From positions 1-5,381 of the forward strand of contig JAEWCA010000571.1 of assembly GCA_023390875.1 (NCBI GenBank): a stretch of DNA of 5,381 bases. Reading direction: 5' to 3'. The notes below the pieces were generated by a model that made no database searches, had not been told where the DNA came from, and saw nothing but the letters and a program-made list of their open reading frames with translations. Source of the DNA: Actinomycetes bacterium. GTDB taxonomy: Bacteria; Actinomycetota; Actinomycetes; Actinomycetales; Cellulomonadaceae. Both the position numbers and the translations under genes were made by a program. Below, one piece after another: positions 1 to 4,842 of the stretch. Numbering within the stretch: position 1 is the stretch's first letter; each line of letters begins with the position of its first letter.

Positions 1-21
1 TCTTATTTGTATAAGAGACTG
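1..21. other. Probable residual Tn5/Nextera adapter at contig edge
   Basis: These bases are AT-rich in a window that is otherwise extremely GC-rich. Positions 8-19 read TGTATAAGAGAC, an exact 12-base match to the Tn5 mosaic end used in Nextera libraries (AGATGTGTATAAGAGACAG). Over the full 19 bases, aligned at positions 3-21, I count 15 matches. TCTTAT (1-6) and ATAAGA (11-16) are also inverted repeats, as expected when two adapter ends join. The adapter sequence is established knowledge; that it is contamination here is inference. Genomic sequence probably begins at about position 20-22, and any reading frame that starts within this stretch is artificial. Confidence 0.8.
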
Positions 22-583
22 GCCGCGGCCGATCTCCGGCGAGCACGTGTGCGGCGACGCGTACGCGTTCCGCGTCGACGACGGCGTGGTGTCGGCGATG
101 CTCGTCGACGGGCTCGGTCACGGCCCGCTCGCGGCGAAGGCGGCGCAGGAGGCCGTCCGGGCGTTCCGGGCCGCACCCGAGGGCCCGCCGACGGCGCTGA
201 TCACGGCCGTCCACCGGGCGCTGCACGGGACCCGCGGCGCGGCGGTCGCGGTGGCCCGCGTGCAGGACGGCACCGTGCGGTACGCCGGCATCGGCAACGT
301 CGCGGGCACGGTCCTCGACGACGCGGGCGCGCGCGGGATGATCAGCCACCCCGGGATCGCGGGTGCGCAGGCCCGCACGATCCGCGAGACCTCGTACCCG
401 ATCGGCCCCGCCGGTCTGGTCGTGATGCACAGCGACGGGCTGACCGCGCGCATGGACCTCGCGCCGTACCTGGGCCTGCTCGCCCGGACGCCGCTCGTGG
501 TCGCGACGGTGCTGCTGCGGGACTTCGGGGTCCGTCGGGACGACGCGAGCGCCCTGGTGCTGCCGGCCGCGGCGTCGAGGTGA
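20..583 (+). CDS. RsbX/SpoIIE-like PPM serine phosphatase, 5'-truncated
   Basis: This is the C-terminal ~187 residues of a small single-domain metal-dependent (PPM/SpoIIE class) protein phosphatase; its start lies left of the window. The metal-binding signatures are all visible: PISGEHVCGDA with the Asp codon at 56, DGLGHG with Asp at 107, HSDGL with Asp at 434, and a final RDDASALVL with Asp codons at 539 and 542. No sensor domain is seen. The shape and the DGLGHG motif resemble RsbX, which dephosphorylates the stressosome STAS proteins RsbR and RsbS in the cytoplasm. The frame stays open to the window edge, so the GTG at 47 is unlikely to be the start: it would leave out the conserved PISGEH residues before the first metal Asp. 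The stop overlaps the next gene by four bases (GTGA), indicating one operon and coupled translation. The phosphatase call is firm; the RsbX role is inferred from domain and context. Confidence 0.85.
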   Translation, partial: WPRPISGEHVCGDAYAFRVDDGVVSAMLVDGLGHGPLAAKAAQEAVRAFRAAPEGPPTALITAVHRALHGTRGAAVAVARVQDGTVRYAGIGNVAGTVLDDAGARGMISHPGIAGAQARTIRETSYPIGPAGLVVMHSDGLTARMDLAPYLGLLARTPLVVATVLLRDFGVRRDDASALVLPAAASR

Positions 584-588
584 CCGTG
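577..588 (+). promoter_or_regulatory. Start region of the kinase gene: GTGA overlap and GAGG ribosome site
   Basis: GTG at 580-582 overlaps the TGA of the phosphatase gene (581-583). A second in-frame GTG lies at 586. The only Shine-Dalgarno-like bases are GAGG at 577-580. They overlap the first GTG but sit five bases before the second, so translation may begin at 586 by this site or at 580 by coupling. The difference is only two residues. Confidence 0.45.
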
Positions 589-2343
589 CGGTACCTGCTC
601 ACGGAGGTGGAGGTCGCCGACGAGCGGGACGTCGTGACCGTGCGCCGGCTGGGCCGGGAGGCGGCCGAGCTGCTGGGGCTCGACCGGCAGGACCAGGTGC
701 GCGTCGCGACCGCGCTCTCCGAGGTCGGCCGTGACGTGCTCACCGACGGCCGGTCGACGGTGCTCGTCGAGGTCGTCACGGAGCCCGCCCCGGGCGAGCT
801 GCTCGTCACCATGACGTCGCGGCACGAGGTCACGCTCGACGGCGCCGTGGACGCCGGTGGCGTGCCTGCGGCCCGTCGCCTCGTCGACACCGTGCACGTG
901 TCCGCCGCGCCCGGCGGCGGCAGCGTCGTGGTCCTCGGCAAGCGTCTCCCCGTGCGTCGCACCTGGACCCGCCACACACTGGACGACGTGCGTGATGCTT
1001 TGAGCCGGCCGCGGGAGGCGACGGCCGACGACGAGCTGAGGTTCCAGAACCTGGAGCTCGTGCGCACGCTCGAGGAGCTGCGGGCGCGCAGCGACGAGCT
1101 CGCGCGGGCCAACGAGGAGCTCGAGGAGACCAACCGCGGCGTGCTCGCGATGTACAACCAGCTGTCCGACGAGCTCGAGGAGACGAACACGGGCGTCGTC
1201 GCCCTGTACGCCGAGCTCGACGAGCGCAGCAAGCAGCTCGCCGCCGCGAACGAAACGAAGACCCGGTTCCTGCGCAACGTGAGCCACGAGCTGCGGACGC
1301 CGGTGAACTCGATCCTCGGGCTCGCGTCGCTGCTCGCGGAGTCGCCGTTGGACGACGAGCAGCGGGTGCAGGTGTCGTACCTGGAGGGCAGCTCCCGCGC
1401 GCTGCTCGGGCTCGTCAACGAGCTGCTCGACCTCGCGCGTGCCGAGTCCGGCCGGCAGGAGGTCGTGCGTGCCGACGTCGACGTCGCGACGCTGTTCGAG
1501 GAGCTGCGCGGGACGCTGCTGCCGCTCGCGCGCCCCGGCGTGGCGCTCGACGTGCACGCACCGCCCGGCACGACGCTGCGGACCGACCGCGACCTGCTCG
1601 GGCGCGTGCTGCGCAACCTGCTGACGAACGCGCTCAAGTTCACCGAGTCCGGCCACGTGCGGCTGACGGCCGACCCGGACGGGTCCGGCGAGCGCGTCGT
1701 GCTGCGGGTCGAGGACACCGGTCTCGGCATCGAGCCCGAGCACGCCGAGCGGGTGTTCGAGGAGTTCTACCAGGTCCCCAACCGGTTGCAGCCGTCCGTC
1801 AAGGGCACCGGGCTCGGCCTGCCGTACGCGCGTCGCACCGTCGAGGCGCTCGGCGGTGACCTCGCGCTGACCAGCGAGCCGGGCCGGGGCAGCACGTTCG
1901 TCGTGACGCTCCCCACCGGTTCCGCCGACGACGGTGCGCCGGTGCACGCCGACCACGAGCGCCTGGTGCCGCTGCTCGCGCGCGTGCTCGTCGTCGACGA
2001 CGACGACGCCTACCGGCAGGTGCTGCGCGGCTTCCTCGGCGAGCTCGTCGGGTCGGTCGTCGAGGCGTCCGACGGCGCGCAGGCGCTCGACCTGCTCCGC
2101 GGCTCGGCACCGACGCTGGTGCTCATGGACGTCCGGATGCCCGTGCTCAACGGCGACGCGGTCCTCGCGGCGATGCGGCGCGACCCCGCGCTCCAGCACG
2201 TCCCGGTCGTGCTCCTGTCGAGCGCCGAGCCGCCCCACGCTGCCGACCTGCCCGGTGCGGTGTTCGTCGCGAAGCGTGACCTCGACCGCGACACCCTGCT
2301 CGACGCGGCGGCCGCCGCCGGGCTCTCCGCAGGGCAGGCGTGA
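580..2343 (+). CDS. Hybrid sensor histidine kinase with N-terminal RsbT-like domain and C-terminal receiver
   Basis: A cytoplasmic hybrid kinase of 587 residues with no membrane segment. Residues ~1-125 resemble the RsbT/anti-sigma ATPase fold (GREAAELLGLDRQDQVRVATALSE), but the N-box Asn is Asp52 and no DxGxG box is seen. Residues ~151-232 form a charged coiled coil with an 18-residue repeat at 180-197 and 198-215. The HisKA H-box is NVSHELRTP with His236. The catalytic domain has Asn346 and Asn350 (N-box), DTGLGI with Asp379 (G1), FEEFYQ at 393 (F-box) and GTGLGL at 409-414 (G2), so this kinase looks active. A receiver follows from ~466: acidic Asp473-476, phosphoacceptor Asp517, Ser547, and Lys565 without the usual following Pro. 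The gene overlaps its neighbours by GTGA on both sides. A much longer reading frame extends upstream to position 7, but it is Arg/Gly-rich nonsense over the phosphatase gene and starts in adapter. The signal sensed is unknown; the N-terminal domain may receive it from upstream stressosome proteins (inference). Confidence 0.9.
   Translation: MTVRYLLTEVEVADERDVVTVRRLGREAAELLGLDRQDQVRVATALSEVGRDVLTDGRSTVLVEVVTEPAPGELLVTMTSRHEVTLDGAVDAGGVPAARRLVDTVHVSAAPGGGSVVVLGKRLPVRRTWTRHTLDDVRDALSRPREATADDELRFQNLELVRTLEELRARSDELARANEELEETNRGVLAMYNQLSDELEETNTGVVALYAELDERSKQLAAANETKTRFLRNVSHELRTPVNSILGLASLLAESPLDDEQRVQVSYLEGSSRALLGLVNELLDLARAESGRQEVVRADVDVATLFEELRGTLLPLARPGVALDVHAPPGTTLRTDRDLLGRVLRNLLTNALKFTESGHVRLTADPDGSGERVVLRVEDTGLGIEPEHAERVFEEFYQVPNRLQPSVKGTGLGLPYARRTVEALGGDLALTSEPGRGSTFVVTLPTGSADDGAPVHADHERLVPLLARVLVVDDDDAYRQVLRGFLGELVGSVVEASDGAQALDLLRGSAPTLVLMDVRMPVLNGDAVLAAMRRDPALQHVPVVLLSSAEPPHAADLPGAVFVAKRDLDRDTLLDAAAAAGLSAGQA
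1117..1224 (+). repeat. Two-copy 54-base (18-residue) tandem repeat in the signalling helix
   Basis: Two adjacent copies in the kinase coiled coil: ELEETNRGVLAMYNQLSD (1117-1170) and ELEETNTGVVALYAELDE (1171-1224). Eleven of 18 residues are identical, with GAGCTCGAGGAGAC shared at the DNA level. The second copy resembles the ELEETNRGVVALYAELDE-type helix common before HisKA or PPM domains in bacterial signalling proteins. An 18-residue insertion is not a multiple of seven, so it would shift heptad register unless stutters are present. Confidence 0.8.
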
Positions 2344-3983
2344 CCGCCGCGCGGCACGTGCTGGTCGTCGACGACACCGACGCCCACCGGTACGTGATGG
2401 CGAGCTGGCTGCGACGCGCCGGCTACGAGGTGAGCGAGGCCGCGACCGGGGCGGACGCGCTCGCGGCGGCGGGACCGCACCTCGACGCGATCGTCCTCGA
2501 CGTGAACCTGCCGGACATGTCCGGGCTCGACGTGGGCCGGGTCGTGAAGGGGGCGGCGGAGACGTCCGCCGTGCCCGTCCTGCACGTCTCGGCGACCGCG
2601 ATCGACGCCCGCGCCCGCTCGTCGGGCCTCGAGCTCGGCGCGGACGCGTACCTCGCGGAGCCGCTGGACCGCGACGAGTTCCTGGCCGTGATCGGGGCGC
2701 TGTGCCGGTCGCACGAGGCGCGCCGCGACGTCGACGAGCAGGCGCAACGCCTCACGAGGCTCGCGACGGCCCTCGTGCCGATGAGCGCCGCGACGTCGCT
2801 GGACCAGATCATGCGCGCCGCGGCCGTCGGCACCGCGGGCGTGCTCGAGCGACCGGTGATCGTCGTGGCGCGCGCGCACGACGGCTCGGTCGCGCGGTGC
2901 GTCTGCGCGGGTCCCGGCGAGCCGGTCGTGTACAGCCGGCTGGTGAGCCCCTTCGTGTTCCCGCAGGCCACGGCACCGGGCCGGTTCCGGCCCGACGAGG
3001 TGCCCGGGGCGTGGCGGGACATGCTCGACCGCGCCGGCGTGCCCGTCGGCGGGTGGCACTACGTGCCGCTGCGGGACGCCGCCGGCCGGCTGGTGGGGGC
3101 GGTCGCGGCGCGGCTCGACGACGACGACGACGGCCTGTCCGTCGAGGAGGCGGCGGTCACGTCACGCCTGGCCGACGCGCTCACGGTGACCCTCGCCAAC
3201 ATGCACTCGTTCCGTGAGGAGCACGAGCTCGCGCTCACGCTGCAGCGCTCGATGCTCCCCGCGACCCTCCCGACGGTCGCCGGCATCGACGTCGCCGCCC
3301 GGTACAGCGCGTCGGACGCGCAGATGAGTGTCGGCGGCGACTTCTACGACGCGTTCGAGCTCGGCGACGGGACGCTGGCCGTCGTCATCGGGGACGTCCA
3401 GGGCCACTCCCTGCGGGCCGCGACCGTGATGGTCGAGCTGCGCATCACGTTGCGCGCCTACCTGCTCGAGGGCCACCCGCCCGCCCGCGCCCTCGACCTG
3501 CTCAACGACCTCCTGATCCGCCACCACCCCGAGTTCGTCACCGTGTGCGTCGTGGTGCTCGACGCGGCGTCCGGGCGGGTCGTCGTGACGAACGCCGGGC
3601 ACCTGCCCCCGCTGCTCGTCACGGCCGACGGTGCGTCGTACGTCGACGGCGCCTCGCCGCTGCTCGGGCTGCCGAACCGTGGCGAGCGTGTGTCGACCAC
3701 GGTCGAGCTCGACGCGGAGCACGCGGTCGTGCTCGTGACCGACGGGCTGCTCGAACGCCGCTCCGGAGACATCCGTGCGGCGCTCGCGGACATGGTGGAC
3801 GCCGTCGCCGACGCCCGGACGCTGCAGCCCGAGCCGCTGTGCGACCTGCTGCTGGACCGGTTCGACATCTCCGGCCGGGAGGACGACGTCGCGGTGCTCG
3901 TCGTGAGGTCGGCACCGGACACCGACGGCCGTGTCGACGACCCTGCGGCCGACCCCGGCACCGACCCCGGCACCGGCGCGTGA
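2340..3983 (+). CDS. Response regulator with receiver, GAF-like and SpoIIE-type PPM phosphatase domains
   Basis: A 547-residue cytoplasmic output protein, probably a serine phosphatase of the RsbU/RsbP type acting on a phosphorylated STAS (anti-anti-sigma) protein; the substrate is inferred. Residues 1-~122 are a receiver: Asp11-12, phosphoacceptor Asp54, Ser84, but Glu107 stands where the conserved Lys of the KP pair should be. Residues ~130-285 look GAF-like (an LDQIM helix, then WHYVPLRDAAGRLVGAVAA), with a run of five Asp at 3117-3131. A helical linker leads into LQRSMLP at 301, a hallmark of GAF-SpoIIE proteins. The PPM motifs follow: VGGDFYD with Asp334, GDVQGHS with Asp352, NAGHLPPLL, TDGLLERR with Asp468, and REDDVAVLVV with Asp515-516. 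All expected metal ligands are present, so the phosphatase should be active. The last ~25 residues are an Asp/Pro/Gly-rich tail. GTG at 2340 overlaps the kinase stop (GTGA), with AGGG at 2331-2334 as a plausible ribosome site. The kinase next door is the obvious phosphodonor. Confidence 0.92.
   Translation: MTAARHVLVVDDTDAHRYVMASWLRRAGYEVSEAATGADALAAAGPHLDAIVLDVNLPDMSGLDVGRVVKGAAETSAVPVLHVSATAIDARARSSGLELGADAYLAEPLDRDEFLAVIGALCRSHEARRDVDEQAQRLTRLATALVPMSAATSLDQIMRAAAVGTAGVLERPVIVVARAHDGSVARCVCAGPGEPVVYSRLVSPFVFPQATAPGRFRPDEVPGAWRDMLDRAGVPVGGWHYVPLRDAAGRLVGAVAARLDDDDDGLSVEEAAVTSRLADALTVTLANMHSFREEHELALTLQRSMLPATLPTVAGIDVAARYSASDAQMSVGGDFYDAFELGDGTLAVVIGDVQGHSLRAATVMVELRITLRAYLLEGHPPARALDLLNDLLIRHHPEFVTVCVVVLDAASGRVVVTNAGHLPPLLVTADGASYVDGASPLLGLPNRGERVSTTVELDAEHAVVLVTDGLLERRSGDIRAALADMVDAVADARTLQPEPLCDLLLDRFDISGREDDVAVLVVRSAPDTDGRVDDPAADPGTDPGTGA
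3951..3974 (+). repeat. Perfect 12-base tandem repeat encoding DPGT twice
   Basis: GACCCCGGCACC occurs twice in direct succession (3951-3962 and 3963-3974), giving the tail residues DPGTDPGT just before the stop of the phosphatase gene. The unit is a multiple of three, so copy-number change would keep the frame. The tail lies beyond the PPM domain and is probably disordered. Confidence 0.8.
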
Positions 3984-3994
3984 GGCGGCTCGTC

Positions 3995-4096
3995 ATGGTG
4001 CTGCACGACACAGCCGGATCGATACCGAGTCGTCGCCGATCCGAGACCCCGGTCGACCCCGACGGCCGACACCGCGCTGCGACACTCGCACGATGA
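3995..4096 (+). other. Doubtful 33-codon ORF overlapping the next start (ATGA)
   Basis: An ATG at 3995 opens 33 codons that end at TGA 4094-4096, overlapping the ATG of the membrane-protein gene in the form ATGA. GAGG at 3982-3985 lies nine bases before it. Against coding: about a third of the codons end in A or T, unlike the neighbouring genes, and the peptide is Arg/Pro-rich with no recognisable motif. It could be a leader ORF that couples translation, or chance. Confidence 0.15.
4015..4043. repeat. Inverted repeat in the intergenic gap
   Basis: CGGATCG (4015-4021) and CGATCCG (4037-4043) are perfect reverse complements separated by 15 bases, starting 31 bases after the phosphatase stop. 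It may be a weak hairpin terminator of the signalling operon or an operator for the next gene. There is no T-tract, and no known operator sequence is recognised. Confidence 0.4.
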
Positions 4097-4821
4097 CCGG
4101 CGACGCAGGCGCGCGCACCAGCCCGGCCCGGGCGGCGCGACGACCCGGGACGAGGTACCTCGTGGTCGGCGTGGTGCTCATGATCGCGGGCCTCCTGATG
4201 GTCGCGGTGGTCGGCGCGGCGCAGGACGGGATGTGCGCGTTCGTGCCGTGCGACCCGATGACGCCGCAGATCGGCTTCGTCGCGACACCCGACGGCAAGG
4301 TCGCGATCGAGACCGGCCCCGAGGTCGCCACGGACGTGCAGGAGGTCGCGCTGAGCTCGGGCGCGAACCCCTGGGCGGACTCGGAGGTCGTCTGGCGCGT
4401 CGAGCGCACCGGGCAGGTCCCCGCCGGCTGGTCCGGTCAGGTGGTGCCGGGCGTCGTGCCTGAGGGCTTCACCGAGACGGTCCCGCTCACGGTGCCGCTC
4501 ACGCAGGCCAGGACCGTCGGCGTCGGCAACATCTGCTACGGCAGCACCGCCGACCTGCCGACCGGGGCGCTCGCGGTCGACGCCGTCACGACGGGGCCGG
4601 AGTGGCCTGCGGTGCCGGTCGACGAGTTCCGGGCGTCGAACTACCCGTTCACCCCGTGCGTGGCGGACGACGACCCCGCCCGGCAGCGCTGGCGCCCGAT
4701 CGGTCTCGCGGGCGTGGGGGTGTCTGCCGCCGGCTTCGTCCTGCTCGTCGTCGTGGGCGTGCTCCGCGCCGCGTCGCAGCGTCCCGAGTCGCTCCCCGGC
4801 CCTCCTGGGCCGAGGAGCTGA
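4093..4821 (+). CDS. Membrane protein of unknown function with two transmembrane helices
   Basis: I do not recognise this protein of 242 residues. An Arg-rich cytoplasmic start (residues 1-21) is followed by a hydrophobic helix at ~22-43, a predicted extracytoplasmic domain at ~44-202, and a second hydrophobic helix at ~203-226 with a short Pro/Gly/Ser tail. The outer domain has only four cysteines, at 48, 53, 148 and 189 (CAFVPC, NICYG, FTPC), which suggests two disulphides, and alternates Val/Thr/Ser-rich stretches that look beta-rich. The positive-inside rule fits: Arg-rich ends on both sides. ATG at 4093 is chosen because it places the first helix normally; the frame runs open upstream to a GTG at 3931, but that part lies inside the phosphatase gene and is low-complexity Pro/Arg-rich. 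No good Shine-Dalgarno is seen. GACACT at 4081-4086 is a poor -10 match spaced as for a leaderless transcript. No functional link to the signalling operon is shown. Confidence 0.8.
   Translation: MTGDAGARTSPARAARRPGTRYLVVGVVLMIAGLLMVAVVGAAQDGMCAFVPCDPMTPQIGFVATPDGKVAIETGPEVATDVQEVALSSGANPWADSEVVWRVERTGQVPAGWSGQVVPGVVPEGFTETVPLTVPLTQARTVGVGNICYGSTADLPTGALAVDAVTTGPEWPAVPVDEFRASNYPFTPCVADDDPARQRWRPIGLAGVGVSAAGFVLLVVVGVLRAASQRPESLPGPPGPRS
4791..4818 (+). terminator. Strong GC-rich hairpin over the end of the membrane-protein gene
   Basis: GCTCCCCGGCCC (4791-4802) and GGGCCGAGGAGC (4807-4818) can pair at 11 of 12 positions around a TCCT tetraloop, with one C-A mismatch. The hairpin ends directly before the TGA stop at 4819-4821. 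No T-run follows, which is common in high-GC actinobacteria. Its stability and its place between two genes with separate-looking signals suggest transcription termination, but it also encodes the protein's C-terminal tail. Confidence 0.5.
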
Positions 4822-4830
4822 CCGGCTGGC

Positions 4831-4836
4831 TACTCT
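4831..4836 (+). promoter_or_regulatory. Possible -10 element for a leaderless transcript
   Basis: TACTCT fits the actinobacterial -10 pattern TANNNT and ends six bases before the ATG at 4843, the spacing expected when transcription starts on the A of the start codon. No ribosome site lies close to that ATG; the nearest GAGGAG (4812-4817) is 25 bases away. No clear -35 is seen at the usual distance. Confidence 0.4.
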
Positions 4837-4842
4837 GCTCGG

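Noticed and set aside
7..579. N-terminal extension of the kinase frame by 191 residues
   Set aside because: It begins at a TTG inside adapter-like sequence, is Arg/Gly/Ala-rich without motifs, and lies over the phosphatase, whose frame shows a full set of PPM motifs.
118..2238. Long minus-strand open frame (~706 codons)
   Set aside because: A mirror of the GC-biased genes: Arg/Glu/Val/His-rich, no recognisable domain, and opposite two genes with clear conserved motifs.
3117..3131. Run of five GAC codons as a possible phase-variable repeat
   Set aside because: Trinucleotide unit keeps the frame and only varies Asp count in a loop of the GAF-like domain; short GAC runs are common in such GC-rich genes.
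1934..3217. 427-codon plus-strand frame across the kinase/regulator junction
   Set aside because: Arg-rich low-complexity product over two genes with intact receiver motifs in their own frames; no evidence of frameshifting.
4051..4058. GGTCGACC palindrome as an operator
   Set aside because: Eight-base GC-rich palindromes are expected by chance here, and it matches no operator I know.
3931..4092. Upstream GTG start for the membrane protein
   Set aside because: Would overlap the phosphatase tail by 53 bases and add 54 Pro/Arg-rich residues before the first helix; ATG 4093 gives a normal membrane-protein N-terminus.
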